Shown here: positions 1 through 8,804 of the stretch, one piece after another | How positions within the stretch are numbered: the stretch's first letter is position 1 | How the letters are laid out: the number at the start of each line of letters is the position of its first letter | Source: Rhodosalinus sediminis | GTDB lineage: Bacteria > Pseudomonadota > Alphaproteobacteria > Rhodobacterales > Rhodobacteraceae | NCBI RefSeq assembly: GCF_003385555.1 | Contig: NZ_QOHR01000002.1 | Coordinates: 62,001 to 126,000, forward strand | Reading direction: 5' to 3' | Length of the DNA: 64,000 bases | Program-made: the position numbers and the translations under genes | The notes under the pieces: model-generated | Database searches by the model: none | What the model saw: only the letters and a program-made list of their open reading frames with translations | What the model was told of the DNA's origin: nothing

Positions 1-1
1 C

Positions 2-841
2 GCGCCCTGGCTTTTCTCGGACAGGCCCGGCGTCGCGCCCGCGCGCGCCGTGCTCAACGCGATCCTCGGCTACGACCGCACCGTGGCCCTGGGCGAGGCG
101 CTGGAGCATCTCCCGCCCGAGCGCATCATGCAGGAGATGGCGCGCCGCCTCGCGCGGGACATGGAGGCCTCGGGCCTCGACAACATCCCGCGGCAGGGCG
201 CGGCGCTGGTGGTGGCCAACCACCCGACGGGAATCGCCGACGGCATCATGCTGCACGCCGCGCTCGGCGAGCTCAGGCCCGATCTCTACTTTTTCGCCAA
301 CCACGACATCCTGCGCGTCATGCCGCAGATGGAGCGCATGATCGCGCCCGTGGAGTGGCGCCGGGAAAAGCGCACCCACGGCAAGACGCGCGAGACGATG
401 GCCTATACCCGGCAGGCCGTGGACGAAGGGCGGCTCGGCGTGATCTTCCCCTCCGGCCGGCTCGCCAAGCGCCGCGGGCTCAGCCTGCACGAGCGCGAGT
501 GGATGCCCTCGGCGGCGATGATCGCGCGCAAGTTCGACCTGCCGGTGATCCCGGTGAACATCCGGGCGCGCAACTCCGCGCTCTTCTATCTCTTCGACCT
601 CATGCACCCGACGCTGCGCGACATCACGCTCTTCCACGAGACGCTGAACAAGGACCGCCAGCCCTACCGCATCACCGTGGGCGAGGCGATCTCGCCCCGC
701 TCGCTGCCGGCGAAATCGGAGGAGGGCATCGCGCTCCTGCGCCGGGCGACGCTCGCGCTCGGCGGGCACCGCGCGCCGGCGGTCTCGCTCGTGGACAACA
801 CGCGCCGGCCCTCCTGGATTCGTCAGACCACCTCGAACTGA
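2..841 (+). CDS. Lysophospholipid acyltransferase family protein (5' truncated by window edge)
   Basis: The protein resembles PlsC-type acyltransferases, which move an acyl chain onto a lysophospholipid or related acceptor at the inner membrane. The motif NHPTGIADG gives the conserved His and Asp of the catalytic NHx(4-5)D box, and IFPSGRL occupies the position of the FPEG-type block III. The reading frame is open right to the left edge, so the true start lies outside the window. A GTG at position 50 is in frame, but the residues before it (WLFSDRPG) look like coding sequence. A small hairpin follows the stop. The acceptor cannot be deduced. Confidence 0.8.
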   Translation, partial: APWLFSDRPGVAPARAVLNAILGYDRTVALGEALEHLPPERIMQEMARRLARDMEASGLDNIPRQGAALVVANHPTGIADGIMLHAALGELRPDLYFFANHDILRVMPQMERMIAPVEWRREKRTHGKTRETMAYTRQAVDEGRLGVIFPSGRLAKRRGLSLHEREWMPSAAMIARKFDLPVIPVNIRARNSALFYLFDLMHPTLRDITLFHETLNKDRQPYRITVGEAISPRSLPAKSEEGIALLRRATLALGGHRAPAVSLVDNTRRPSWIRQTTSN

Positions 842-854
842 GCGGACACGCAGA

Positions 855-872
855 GCGCGAAGAATTTCGCGC
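855..872 (+). terminator. Hairpin after the acyltransferase gene
   Basis: GCGCGAA and TTCGCGC form a perfect 7-bp stem around a 4-nt loop, 13 nt after the stop codon. There is no run of T after it, so it may be a weak terminator or a 3'-end stabiliser. Confidence 0.35.
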
Positions 873-942
873 CCCTGCCCGATTTCTGCCCGATTGCCCC
901 GCGACAACGGGAGCGAGGCGCAACGGGAAGGGATGGCGCGCC

Positions 943-2145
943 ATGAGCGCCCTCGGAATCATCTTCAGACGGGTTCTCGGCGCGGTGCGCGCGCCCGCGG
1001 ACGCAGCCGCCGAGACCCCGACCGGGGAGGCGCGACCGGCCCTCCGCCTCGGCCCCTCGCGCGCGGCGCGGCGGCGCGCCGCACTCGGCGCCGCGGATTT
1101 GCCGGTGCGCGACGTGACCCGCGACGAGCACGACGCCAAGAGCTACCACGGACAGGGCCTCTTCCTCGCGCGGCAGGACCGCTGGGACGAGCTCGACGCG
1201 TTGATCCGCGAGACCGACGCGGCACGCGCCGCCACGCCGGGCGGGGAGCTCGTCGCCGAGCTGCTGGCGCGCGGCGCGGTCGCCGATGCGCTGGAGCCGG
1301 GACCGGACGGCGCGACGGCGCCGGGTCTCGCCTGGCTGCACGATCTGCGCGCCGAGGCGGCCGACCAGCCCGGCCTCGCGCTCGCCGTGGCCTGGGCCGA
1401 GATCGCCACCGCCGAGGCCGCGCGGGACGGCGCGGCGCCCGCCGATCTGCCGGTCGAACGCCGCATGGACTACCATTCCCACCTCGCGCAGGCCGCCCAT
1501 GTCCTCGAGGACTTCGACCCGATCGCCCTCGACAGCCCGGCGATCGCCGCGGCGCATTGCGTCCTCGCCCCGGTCTGGCAGGCCGACGCCGCACATCTGA
1601 CCGACCTCTACGAGGACCTGATCGACCTCGACCCGGCGAACCCGCGCCACATGCGCGCGCTCGGCCGGGCGCTGCGGGCGCGCGGGCTCGGCGCCTTACC
1701 GGTCCTCGAGCGCGCGGCGCGCGACACCGCGGAGCGCACCGCCGACATCTGGGGCGCGGGCGGCTACACCTGGTGCTGGCGCGACGCGCTGCTCGCCGAT
1801 CCGCGCGGCTTCGAGCGGGTGGACAGCGCGCACCTCCTCCGCGGGATCGAGGACATCCTGCTGCGTCACGAGGACCAGCACCTGCTGAACCAGCTGGCCG
1901 CCTTCTGCGTGCTCGCGCCCGACCGCCGCGCCGGCGCGGCGGACACCGCCGCCATCGCCGCGCGCCGCGCCGCGGTGCGCGAGGCGGGGCAGCACATCCT
2001 GCGCACGCAGATGAGCGAGATCCACCCGGTCGTCTGGGCCGAGACGGCGGGTCACACCGGAGACCGCATGTCGGCGATGGAGACGGGCGAGCGCCTCGCC
2101 CGGGCCGCGCTCGACGAGGCGGCGGGGCTGATGCAGGCGGGCTGA
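943..2145 (+). CDS. Uncharacterised 400-residue alpha-helical protein
   Basis: I do not recognise a named domain. The ATG at 943 is preceded by an AAGGGATGG ribosome-binding stretch, and the codon usage matches its neighbours. The first 60 residues are rich in Ala and Arg and look disordered. The rest is Ala/Leu-rich helix with repeated helix-turn-helix pairs like those of tetratricopeptide or solenoid proteins (for example LYEDLIDLDPANPRHMRALG near residue 230). No signal peptide or membrane segment is visible, so it is probably cytosolic. It lies 66 bp upstream of gatB on the same strand. It may be a lineage-specific TPR-like protein of the Rhodobacterales. Confidence 0.7.
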   Translation: MSALGIIFRRVLGAVRAPADAAAETPTGEARPALRLGPSRAARRRAALGAADLPVRDVTRDEHDAKSYHGQGLFLARQDRWDELDALIRETDAARAATPGGELVAELLARGAVADALEPGPDGATAPGLAWLHDLRAEAADQPGLALAVAWAEIATAEAARDGAAPADLPVERRMDYHSHLAQAAHVLEDFDPIALDSPAIAAAHCVLAPVWQADAAHLTDLYEDLIDLDPANPRHMRALGRALRARGLGALPVLERAARDTAERTADIWGAGGYTWCWRDALLADPRGFERVDSAHLLRGIEDILLRHEDQHLLNQLAAFCVLAPDRRAGAADTAAIAARRAAVREAGQHILRTQMSEIHPVVWAETAGHTGDRMSAMETGERLARAALDEAAGLMQAG

Positions 2146-2211
2146 CGCGCAGGATTGCGCCCGGCCGCGGCTTTGGCTACCTCGGGGCCGTCGCAGCTCC
2201 GGGAGCGTCTC

Positions 2212-3723
2212 ATGCTCGATCTCGCCCACGAACCGCCCAAGCCCAAGGTCATCGCCGGCGCCCGCCACGACTGGGAGCTGGTCATCGGCATGGAGGTGCA
2301 CGCGCAGGTCGCCTCGAAGGCCAAGCTCTTCTCCGGCGCCTCGACCGAGTTCGGCGCGGAGCCCAATTCCAACGTCGCCTTCGTCGACGCGGCGATGCCC
2401 GGCATGCTGCCGGTCGTGAACGAGTACTGCATCGCGCAGGCCGTGCGCACGGGGCTCGGCCTGAAGGCGGCGATCAATCTCCGCTCCGCCTTCGACCGCA
2501 AGAACTACTTCTACCCGGACCTGCCGCAGGGCTACCAGATCAGCCAGCTCTACCACCCCCTCGTCGGCGAGGGCGAGGTGCTGGTGGACATAGCCCCCGG
2601 CGTCGCGCGGCGCGTGCGGATCGAGCGTATCCACGTCGAGCAGGACGCCGGCAAGTCGATCCACGACATGGACCCGGCCATGTCCTTCGTGGACCTCAAC
2701 CGCACGGGCGTCGCGCTGATGGAGATCGTCTCGCGCCCCGACATCCGCGGCCCCGAGGAGGCGGCGGCCTATCTCACCAAGCTGCGGCAGATCATGCGCT
2801 ACCTCGGCACCTGCGAGGGCAACATGCAGTCGGGCAACCTGCGCGCGGACGTGAACGTCTCGGTCTGCCGTCCGGGTGCCTACGAGAAGTTCATGGAAAC
2901 GGGCGATCCCTCGCACCTCGGCACGCGGTGCGAGATCAAGAACATGAACTCGATGCGCTTCATCCAGCAGGCCATCGACTACGAGGCGCGCCGCCAGATC
3001 GCCCTTCTCGAGGAGGGCGGCGAGGTAGTTCAGGAGACGCGCCTCTACGACCCCGACCGGGGCGAGACGCGCTCGATGCGCTCCAAGGAGGAGGCGCACG
3101 ACTACCGCTATTTCCCCGACCCGGACCTCCTGCCGCTGGAACTCGAGCAGGCCTGGGTGGACGACATCGCGGCCGGCCTGCCGGAGTTGCCCGACGCCAA
3201 GAAGGCGCGCTTCGTGACCGACTACGGGCTCACCGAGTACGACGCGGGCGTGCTGACCGCCGAGGTCGCCGCGGCCGACTACTTCGAGCAGGTGGCGGAG
3301 GGCCGGGACGGCAAACAGGCCGCGAACTGGGTCATCAACGAGCTCTTCGGCCGGCTCAAGAAGGATGAGCGCGACATCACCGAAAGCCCGGTGAGCCCCG
3401 CGCAGCTCGGCGCCGTGATCGACCTGATCACGGGCGGCGACATCTCCGGCAAGATCGCCAAGGACCTTTTCGAGATCGTCTATACCGAGGGCGGCGACCC
3501 GGCCGAGATCGTGGAGGCGCGCGGCATGAAGCAGGTCACCGACACCGCTGCGATCGAGGCGGAGGTCGACAAGGTGATCGCCGCGAACCCCGCGCAGGTC
3601 GAGAAAGCCAAGGACAACCCCAAGCTCGCCGGCTGGTTCGTCGGACAGGTGATGAAGGCCACCGGCGGCAAGGCCAACCCGAAGGCGGTCAACGAGATCG
3701 TGGCGGCGAAGCTGGGGCTCTGA
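2212..3723 (+). CDS. gatB: Asp-tRNA(Asn)/Glu-tRNA(Gln) amidotransferase subunit B
   Basis: GatB is the tRNA-binding kinase subunit of the GatCAB complex, which converts Glu-tRNA(Gln), and in some species Asp-tRNA(Asn), to the amidated form. The family signatures are clear: [13 protein letters not shown] near residue 20, [15 protein letters not shown] in the middle, [10 protein letters not shown], and the C-terminal YqeY-like helical tail ending in [13 protein letters not shown]. At 503 residues it is full length. The ATG at 2212 was preferred over an upstream in-frame ATG at 2155 because it follows GGGAG and the family begins close to this point. gatA and gatC are not in the window. Confidence 0.97.
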   Translation: MLDLAHEPPKPKVIAGARHDWELVIGMEVHAQVASKAKLFSGASTEFGAEPNSNVAFVDAAMPGMLPVVNEYCIAQAVRTGLGLKAAINLRSAFDRKNYFYPDLPQGYQISQLYHPLVGEGEVLVDIAPGVARRVRIERIHVEQDAGKSIHDMDPAMSFVDLNRTGVALMEIVSRPDIRGPEEAAAYLTKLRQIMRYLGTCEGNMQSGNLRADVNVSVCRPGAYEKFMETGDPSHLGTRCEIKNMNSMRFIQQAIDYEARRQIALLEEGGEVVQETRLYDPDRGETRSMRSKEEAHDYRYFPDPDLLPLELEQAWVDDIAAGLPELPDAKKARFVTDYGLTEYDAGVLTAEVAAADYFEQVAEGRDGKQAANWVINELFGRLKKDERDITESPVSPAQLGAVIDLITGGDISGKIAKDLFEIVYTEGGDPAEIVEARGMKQVTDTAAIEAEVDKVIAANPAQVEKAKDNPKLAGWFVGQVMKATGGKANPKAVNEIVAAKLGL

Positions 3724-3729
3724 GGCCCG

Positions 3730-3960
3730 ATGCGCCCGCTGCGTGACGAGATCCTCGTCCACAACGAGCGGGTGAAGCTCTTCTCGGGCTTTCTGAACGC
3801 GGTGGGACTGGGGCTCATCGCATTCGCCCTGATCCGCCCGCTGGTCGAGCAGGGCGCGGTGCTTGGCCGGATCACGCTTTGGTGGAGCGTCGCCGGACTG
3901 GCACTACACGCCGCGGCGCACCATATTCCGGGCATGCTGAGGAAGGAGCCCCGCGCATGA
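3730..3960 (+). CDS. Small two-helix membrane protein
   Basis: A 76-residue protein begins 6 bp after gatB and is probably co-transcribed with it. Two hydrophobic stretches (LFSGFLNAVGLGLIAFALI, and a second one around residues 46-65) suggest two inner-membrane helices joined by a short loop. Charged ends (MRPLRDE, RKEPRA) fit a membrane hairpin. No family is recognised. The stop overlaps the next small gene as ATGA, which supports both being real. Confidence 0.65.
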   Translation: MRPLRDEILVHNERVKLFSGFLNAVGLGLIAFALIRPLVEQGAVLGRITLWWSVAGLALHAAAHHIPGMLRKEPRA

Positions 3961-4076
3961 CCCTGTTCGAATTCGCCGTTCCCCTCCTCGCGCTCGCAGT
4001 GGCGGGCGTCGGCATCGCGCTCCTGCGCGCCGAGGCGCGGCGCATCGACGCCCGCCGTCGTCCGCCGGCGGAGTGA
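3957..4076 (+). CDS. 39-residue single-pass membrane protein
   Basis: The ATG overlaps the stop of the preceding small membrane protein (ATGA), and AGGAAGGA lies 9-16 nt upstream. The product is one hydrophobic helix (residues 3-24) followed by a basic Arg-rich tail, a layout typical of small membrane-anchored accessory proteins with the tail in the cytosol. The function is unknown. The coupling suggests that it works with the 76-residue protein before it. Confidence 0.6.
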   Translation: MTLFEFAVPLLALAVAGVGIALLRAEARRIDARRRPPAE

Positions 4077-4147
4077 GGCCGCGCCGCAAGCTGGCCTTCG
4101 CCCCCCGGCCCTGCTAGCGTCGCCTCCGCCAACGGCTGGAGGCCGCG

Positions 4148-4567
4148 ATGTCCGCCTACGAATACAAGGTCGTGCCCGCGCCGGCGCGCGCGGAGAAAGT
4201 GAAGGGCGTCCGCGCGCCGGAGGCCCGCTTCGCGCGCTCGGTCGAAAACCTGATGAACGCGCAGGCGGCCGAAGGATGGGAGTACCTCCGCGCGGAGACC
4301 CTGCCTTCGGAGGAGCGCAAGGGCCTCGGCGGCCGGACGACGCAGTGGCGCACGGTGCTGATCTTCCGCCGCGCGGTGCGCGAGAGCCGCCGGGACGACG
4401 CGGGCGCTCCGCAGGCCGCCCCGGGCGCGGCGCCAGACCGCGCCGCGCCGGCCGAGGCGATGCCCCTGCCCGGCGTCCTGCGCGCCGGCTGCGAGGAGCC
4501 CGGCGCCCCTCCCGCGGGCCGGCGCCTCTGGTCCGTGCGGCGCGGCGATGCGGACGGGGACGGCTGA
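4148..4567 (+). CDS. DUF4177 domain protein
   Basis: Residues 1-75 match the DUF4177 pattern: a short N-terminal beta strand (YEYKVVPAP), a helix with AAEGWEYLRAE, and a final strand with WRTVLIFRR. The C-terminal half is Ala/Pro/Arg-rich and low in complexity. The start at 4148 has GGAGG upstream. DUF4177 has no assigned function. The protein has 139 residues, no signal sequence and no membrane segment. Confidence 0.75.
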   Translation: MSAYEYKVVPAPARAEKVKGVRAPEARFARSVENLMNAQAAEGWEYLRAETLPSEERKGLGGRTTQWRTVLIFRRAVRESRRDDAGAPQAAPGAAPDRAAPAEAMPLPGVLRAGCEEPGAPPAGRRLWSVRRGDADGDG

Positions 4568-4571
4568 CCGC

Positions 4572-4829
4572 TCAGGCGTCGATGTCGAGCGCGAGCGCGT
4601 GAATGCGCCCCACCAGATCGGCCCCGAGCGCGGCGTGCACCGCCCGGTGCCGGGCGAGGCGCGACTGCCCGGCGAAGGCCGGGGCGCGGATGGTCACGCG
4701 GAAGTGGCTCTCGCCGCCCTCCTGGTAGCCCGCGTGGCCGCGGTGGCGCTCGCTCTCGTCGACCACCTCGAGCTCTGTAGGCGCGAAGGCCGCCTCGAGC
4801 GCGTGACGTATCTCTTCTGTGCGTGACAC
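4572..4829 (-). CDS. bolA: BolA family protein
   Basis: BolA proteins partner monothiol glutaredoxins in Fe-S cluster trafficking and can act as stress regulators. This 85-residue protein has the family core: an N-terminal helix (IRHALEAAFAPTELEVVDES), a conserved His region (HRGHAGYQEGGESHFRVTI), and the class II helix-strand block SRLARHRAVHAALG. It faces a J-domain gene across a 74-bp divergent region. bolA beside a J-domain gene is, as I recall, a common arrangement in alphaproteobacteria. Confidence 0.92.
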   Translation of the reverse strand: MSRTEEIRHALEAAFAPTELEVVDESERHRGHAGYQEGGESHFRVTIRAPAFAGQSRLARHRAVHAALGADLVGRIHALALDIDA

Positions 4830-4903
4830 TTTTGGTCCCCTGCCCCCTTCAAATTCACGCCCCGAAGTCTAAACTCCCGCCTCCGAGTCGAAAAGGTGAG
4901 ACG

Positions 4904-5533
4904 ATGCGCAAACCCGACCCTTTCGGATTCGACATCTCGGTGTCCTCCGCGAAGAAGAAGAAGCCGCGCGGGCGGAAGGCCATGTCCGGCGCGTCGGAGA
5001 CCTCGACCCGCGTCTGCGACCACGAGGGCTGCGAGGAGCCGGGCCTCTACCGCGCGCCCAAGGCGCCCGACGTGCTCGACGACTTCTACTGGTTCTGCAA
5101 GACGCACGTGCGCGAGTACAACACGAAGTGGAACTTCTTCGAGGGCACGACCGAGGCCGAGCTCAACGCGCAGATGTCGAAGGACAAGGTCTGGGACCGC
5201 AAGACGCGTGACTTCCGCGATCCGGAGGCGCGCGCCTGGGCGCGGCTGGGCATCGAGGACCCGCACCAGGTGCTCGGCGACAACGCCACGCGCAACCCGG
5301 GCCGCGAGAGCGGGGCGACCACGGGACGGCGCCTGCCGCCGACCGAGCGCCGCGCGCTCGAGATCCTCGAGGGGCGCGACGACTGGTCGAAGGCGGAGAT
5401 CCGCAAGAGCTACAAGGCGCTCATCAAGGTGCTGCACCCGGACATGAACGGCGGCGACCGCAGCCAGGAGGAGCAGCTGCAACTCGTGATGTGGGCCTGG
5501 GAACAGCTCAAGGACAGCCGGCACTTCAAGTGA
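4904..5533 (+). CDS. J-domain (DnaJ-like) protein
   Basis: The C-terminal part (about residues 150-209) is a J domain with the HPD tripeptide in KVLHPDMNGGDRS, which would stimulate an Hsp70 (DnaK) partner. The N-terminal region has a Cys-containing block (CDHEGCEEPG near residue 35, then FWFCKTHV-like spacing in YWFCKTHVREYN) that may bind a metal. The ATG at 4904 follows AAAGGTGAGACG. An in-frame upstream start at 4823 would run through the promoter region shared with bolA and was rejected. A substrate cannot be assigned. Confidence 0.88.
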   Translation: MRKPDPFGFDISVSSAKKKKPRGRKAMSGASETSTRVCDHEGCEEPGLYRAPKAPDVLDDFYWFCKTHVREYNTKWNFFEGTTEAELNAQMSKDKVWDRKTRDFRDPEARAWARLGIEDPHQVLGDNATRNPGRESGATTGRRLPPTERRALEILEGRDDWSKAEIRKSYKALIKVLHPDMNGGDRSQEEQLQLVMWAWEQLKDSRHFK

Positions 5534-5551
5534 GCGGGGAGCGGCGGGCGG

Positions 5552-5570
5552 AAAAACCTTGAAGGTTTTT
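5552..5570 (+). terminator. Intrinsic terminator of the J-domain gene
   Basis: AAAAACCTT and AAGGTTTTT form a perfect 9-bp inverted repeat with a 1-nt centre, 18 nt after the stop. The 3' arm ends in TTTTT, as expected for a rho-independent terminator. Confidence 0.65.
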
Positions 5571-5668
5571 CACGCCGCGCCGCCGGGGGCGCCCGTCGCG
5601 GCGGCGCGCCCTGCCCCCGGCCATGCCGGGCGCGCCATGGGATGCGCGCGATCCCGGCGGCGGCCGGG

Positions 5669-5698
5669 GCCGAAAAATCTTGCTCAAGATTTTTCGGC
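5669..5698 (-). terminator. Intrinsic terminator of msrB
   Basis: GCCGAAAAATCTTG pairs perfectly over 14 bp with CAAGATTTTTCGGC around a 2-nt loop. It lies immediately downstream of the msrB stop at 5701, with T-rich sequence inside the arm. It can act in both directions between these convergent genes. Confidence 0.7.
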
Positions 5699-5700
5699 GC

Positions 5701-6171
5701 TCACGCCTCGCGGAAGACGAGCGAGACGCCGTTGATGCAGTGGCGCTTGCCCGTGGGCGGCGGGCCGTCGTCGAAGATGTGGCCCAGGTGGCTGCCGCAG
5801 CGGGCGCAATGCACCTCCGTACGCGGCACGATCAGCTTCCAGTCGCGCTTGGTGGCCACCGCGTCCTCCGCGACGGCCCTGTAGAAGCTCGGCCAGCCGG
5901 TGCCGCTGTCGAACTTGTGCTCGGAGGAGTAGAGCGGCTGGTCGCAGCCGCGGCAGTGGTAGGTGCCTTCGGTCTTCAGATCGTGCAACGGCGAGGAGAA
6001 GGCGGGCTCCGTCCCCTCCTGCCGCATGACCCGGTACTCCAGATCCGAGAGGCGGGCCTTCCATTCCTCCTTGGTGCGCGTCACCTCGAACGTCTCCTCT
6101 GCCTGAACCGCCGGCGCGACCCCGGCCCCGAGGCCGGCGAGCGCGCCGCCGAGAAAGCGTCTGCGCTGCAT
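5701..6171 (-). CDS. msrB: Peptide-methionine (R)-S-oxide reductase, Tat-exported
   Basis: MsrB reduces the R form of methionine sulfoxide in oxidised proteins. The catalytic core is intact: zinc-binding pairs CRGC and CARC, the substrate motif [10 protein letters not shown], and [11 protein letters not shown] carrying the catalytic Cys near the C terminus. The N terminus, [17 protein letters not shown] with AVQA before the mature start, is a twin-arginine signal, so the enzyme should fold in the cytosol and act in the periplasm. AAGGAGA stands at good distance before the ATG at 6171. The protein has 156 residues. It may be recycled by a thioredoxin-like periplasmic system, but none is encoded nearby. 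Confidence 0.95.
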   Translation of the reverse strand: MQRRRFLGGALAGLGAGVAPAVQAEETFEVTRTKEEWKARLSDLEYRVMRQEGTEPAFSSPLHDLKTEGTYHCRGCDQPLYSSEHKFDSGTGWPSFYRAVAEDAVATKRDWKLIVPRTEVHCARCGSHLGHIFDDGPPPTGKRHCINGVSLVFREA

Positions 6172-6375
6172 CGGTCGTCTCCTTTCCCCGTGCATGTGGG
6201 CGGCCCCGCCCCGCCGATCAATGCCGTCCGCCCCCGCGCCTGCCCGTGCGCCTGCCCACGCGCCCGCCGATGCGCCCGCCCGGCGATCCCGCTTGCACGC
6301 GCGAGCGCCCGGCGGCATGAGCGCGATGGACACGCGCCGCGATCCCGTTACGCTCGGATCCGAAAGGAGAGCCGC

Positions 6376-7785
6376 ATGGCCGACGACGACCTGATCCGCT
6401 TCGGCTGGGAGGAATGGGTGGCGCTGCCCGATCTCGGCCTGCCCGCGCTCAAGGCGAAGGTGGACACCGGCGCGCGGACCTCCGCGCTCCACGCCTCGGA
6501 CATCGAGACCTTCGGGCCGGCCTCCAAGCCGCGGGTGCGCTTCACGGTCCACCCGATCCCCGGGCGCGACGACGTGGTGATCCCCTGCTCGGCGGTGATC
6601 CTCGACCGGCGCACGGTGACCTCGTCCAACGGCGAGAGCGAAAGCCGCTACGTCATCGCCTCGACGCTCCGGGTCGCCGATCACAGCTGGCGCATCGAGC
6701 TCACCCTCACCAACCGCGCGACGATGCAGAGCCGCATGCTGCTCGGCCGCGAGGCGCTCAAGGATCACATCACGATCATCGCCACCGACCGCTTCTGCCA
6801 GCCCGAGCTCAGCTACGACGTCTACCACAGCCCGAAGATGCGCAGCGTCGCGCCCAACCGGGCGCTGCGCATCGCCGTGCTCTCGCGGGAGGACAACTAT
6901 TCCACCCGGCGCCTGCGCGAAGAGGGCGAGGGGCGCGGCCACACGGTCGAGGTGATCGACACCACGCGCTGCTACATGGCGATCAACGCGCTCTCGCCGG
7001 AGGTGCACTACGACGGCAAGCGCCTGCCGCGCTACGACGCGGTAATCCCGCGCATCGGCGCCTCGGTCACGCCCTACGGCACCGCCGTCGTGCGCCAGTT
7101 CGAGACCATCGGCACCTTCTGCGTCAACGGCTCCGAGGGGATCGCCGCGAGCCGCGACAAGCTCTACGCCCATCAGCTCATGGCGCGCCACCGCATCGGC
7201 ATGCCAAACACCGCCTTCGCCTCGAGCCCCAAGGACACCGACAGCCTGATCAAGCTCGTCGGCACCGCGCCACTGATCGTGAAGCTCCTCGAATCGACGC
7301 AAGGAAAGGGCGTCGTGATGGCCGAGACCAAGAAGGCCGCGCAGTCGGTGATCGACGCCTTCCGCGGGCTGAAGGCCAATTTCCTCGTGCAGGATTTCGT
7401 GAAGGAAGCGGCGGGGGAGGACATCCGCTGCCTCGTCGTCGGCAACAAGGTGGTCGCCTCGATGAAGCGCACCGGGGCGGACGGCGACTTCCGCTCCAAC
7501 CTGCACCGCGGCGGCTCGGCGGTGCGCGTGCGCATCACCAAGACCGAGCGCGAGACGGCGCTGAAGGCGGCGCGCGCCTTCAACCTCAACCTCGCCGGCG
7601 TCGACCTGCTGCGCTCCGAGAGCGGGCCGAAGGTGCTCGAGGTGAACTCCTCGCCCGGGCTCGAGGGGATCGAGACCGTCAGCCGCAAGAACGTGGCCGG
7701 CCTTCTTTACGACGAGATCGAGCGCCGCGTGCGCCCGACGCCCGTGCGCAAGCGCCGCACCGCGACGTCCCCCTCCGCGCGATGA
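6376..7785 (+). CDS. rimK: Retropepsin-like zinc protease domain fused to RimK-type ATP-grasp ligase
   Basis: Residues about 5-145 form an 'ATP-dependent zinc protease' (RimB/AZP-like) domain with the retropepsin-type motif [13 protein letters not shown]. Residues about 160-460 form a RimK-type ATP-grasp ligase, starting with [17 protein letters not shown] and ending with the metal-binding segment [14 protein letters not shown]. RimK adds glutamates to the C terminus of ribosomal protein S6, and related ligases make other peptide-like bonds. In many bacteria the two modules are separate genes; here they share one 469-residue chain. AAGGAGA precedes the ATG at 6376. The target is not visible in the sequence. 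Confidence 0.9.
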   Translation: MADDDLIRFGWEEWVALPDLGLPALKAKVDTGARTSALHASDIETFGPASKPRVRFTVHPIPGRDDVVIPCSAVILDRRTVTSSNGESESRYVIASTLRVADHSWRIELTLTNRATMQSRMLLGREALKDHITIIATDRFCQPELSYDVYHSPKMRSVAPNRALRIAVLSREDNYSTRRLREEGEGRGHTVEVIDTTRCYMAINALSPEVHYDGKRLPRYDAVIPRIGASVTPYGTAVVRQFETIGTFCVNGSEGIAASRDKLYAHQLMARHRIGMPNTAFASSPKDTDSLIKLVGTAPLIVKLLESTQGKGVVMAETKKAAQSVIDAFRGLKANFLVQDFVKEAAGEDIRCLVVGNKVVASMKRTGADGDFRSNLHRGGSAVRVRITKTERETALKAARAFNLNLAGVDLLRSESGPKVLEVNSSPGLEGIETVSRKNVAGLLYDEIERRVRPTPVRKRRTATSPSAR

Positions 7786-7824
7786 CCCGCGACCACGGCG
7801 CGTGAGCGCCGGCCGGAGCGCGCC

Positions 7825-8244
7825 TCAGCGCCGCGGCCCCCGGCGCATCTCCGGCGCGGAGGGCGCGCGCACCCGCGGCCGGTCGCGCGCCGGGCCCTCG
7901 GAGAGATAGGGATGGCGCGGGCCCCAGACGCGGGCGACGTCCTCGGCCAGCCGCTCGGCCTCGATCCGGCTCATCTCCGCCTGCGCCTTCGCCACGTCGC
8001 CGCCCGAGCGCCGCAGCACCCGTCGCCAGATCCGGAGCGCCGAGCGCGGCGACCAGGGCATCGCCGCCTCGGCGAGCCACCGGCGCAGCGGCGCGGGCAG
8101 CGCGTCGTACTCGGCCAGCGAATTGTCCCCCGACCGGCCGAGCAGCGTGCTCGCCGCCGCATTCGCCCCGGGGCGGCGATGGGCCGGGCGCCGGAGGCGG
8201 CGCAACGTCCTCGAGAGCGTGCGGCTCACCCGTCGCATCGTCAT
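7825..8244 (-). CDS. DUF6525-like small basic protein
   Basis: This is a 139-residue, very Arg-rich protein. The conserved-looking core, ALPAPLRRWLAEAAMPWSPRSA, recalls the DUF6525 family of the Rhodobacterales. The upstream half is basic and probably disordered. The start is uncertain: the ATG at 8244 (MTMRRVS) and the ATG at 8238 (MRRVS) are both plausible, and a TTG at 8271 is possible. The function is unknown; the charge suggests nucleic-acid contact, but that is only a guess. Confidence 0.6.
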   Translation of the reverse strand: MTMRRVSRTLSRTLRRLRRPAHRRPGANAAASTLLGRSGDNSLAEYDALPAPLRRWLAEAAMPWSPRSALRIWRRVLRRSGGDVAKAQAEMSRIEAERLAEDVARVWGPRHPYLSEGPARDRPRVRAPSAPEMRRGPRR

Positions 8245-8335
8245 CGCCCGCCGGTCGTCGTCCCCCGTCAAGCTATCGCCCCCGCCGCGACAGGCAACCG
8301 CCCCGGTCCCTTTACGCTCCCGCCCGCATTCCCTA

Positions 8336-8352
8336 TATCTTCGGTCGGAAAG
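8336..8352 (+). promoter_or_regulatory. Shared TATCTTCGGTC motif, copy 1 (upstream of the SufT-like gene)
   Basis: TATCTTCGGTCGGAAAG lies 18 nt before the start codon of the MIP18/SufT-like gene. Almost the same sequence stands in front of the next gene, an IscA-type carrier (8775-8790). It may contain the -10 promoter element (CTATAT just upstream) or a regulator site. Confidence 0.3.
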
Positions 8353-8369
8353 ACCGGGAGAAGGTCCTC

Positions 8370-8732
8370 ATGAACGACGCACCCCAACCGCTCGAGGGCA
8401 CGCCGCTGATCAAGCCGTCCAGCACGGATCACCCCCTCTACGAGCCGATCGTCGAGTCGCTGCGCGGGGTCTACGACCCGGAGATCCCGGTGAACATCTT
8501 CGACCTCGGCCTGATCTACACGGTGGAGATCGACGCCGAGGGCGCCGTCAGTGTCATCATGACCCTCACCGCCCCGGGCTGCCCCGTCGCGGGCGAGATG
8601 CCCGGCTGGGTCGCCGACGCGATCGAGCCGCTGCCGGGCGTCAAGCAGGTGGACGTCGACCTCGTCTTCGACCCGCCCTGGGGCATGGACATGATGAGCG
8701 ACGAGGCGCGGCTCGAACTCGGCTTCATGTGA
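8370..8732 (+). CDS. MIP18/SufT-type Fe-S cluster assembly protein
   Basis: This 120-residue protein belongs to the DUF59/MIP18 (PaaD/SufT) family, which helps mature Fe-S proteins in the cytosol. Diagnostic segments are VYDPEIPVNIFDLGLIY, the TAPGCPVAGEMP loop holding the conserved Cys, and FDPPWGMDMMS near the C terminus. The ATG at 8370 follows GGAGAAGG. It sits 72 bp before an IscA/SufA-like carrier, so the two are likely to work together. No suf or isc core operon is present in the window. Confidence 0.9.
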   Translation: MNDAPQPLEGTPLIKPSSTDHPLYEPIVESLRGVYDPEIPVNIFDLGLIYTVEIDAEGAVSVIMTLTAPGCPVAGEMPGWVADAIEPLPGVKQVDVDLVFDPPWGMDMMSDEARLELGFM

Positions 8733-8774
8733 GCGCGCGCCGCGGCGCCCATTGAGCCAAAGGGCACCGAAGCT

Positions 8775-8790
8775 TATCTTCGGTCCAAAG
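8775..8790 (+). promoter_or_regulatory. Shared TATCTTCGGTC motif, copy 2 (upstream of the IscA-type gene)
   Basis: TATCTTCGGTCCAAAG repeats the motif at 8336, again 14-30 nt before a start codon. It is separated from the ATG by the ribosome-binding stretch AAAGGAGG. Confidence 0.3.
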
Positions 8791-8804
8791 GCAAAGGAGG
8801 CCAG

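Noticed and set aside
1696-3762. 688-codon open frame antisense to gatB, and similar long antisense frames opposite valS, ppk1 and others
   Set aside because: At about 70% G+C the antisense frames of real genes stay open by codon bias. They show no family motifs and have His/Arg/Leu-rich shadow composition.
6230-6300. Imperfect tandem GCGCC(T/C)GCCC units upstream of the zinc-protease/RimK gene
   Set aside because: The units differ in length and sequence and are compatible with ordinary GC-rich intergenic DNA.
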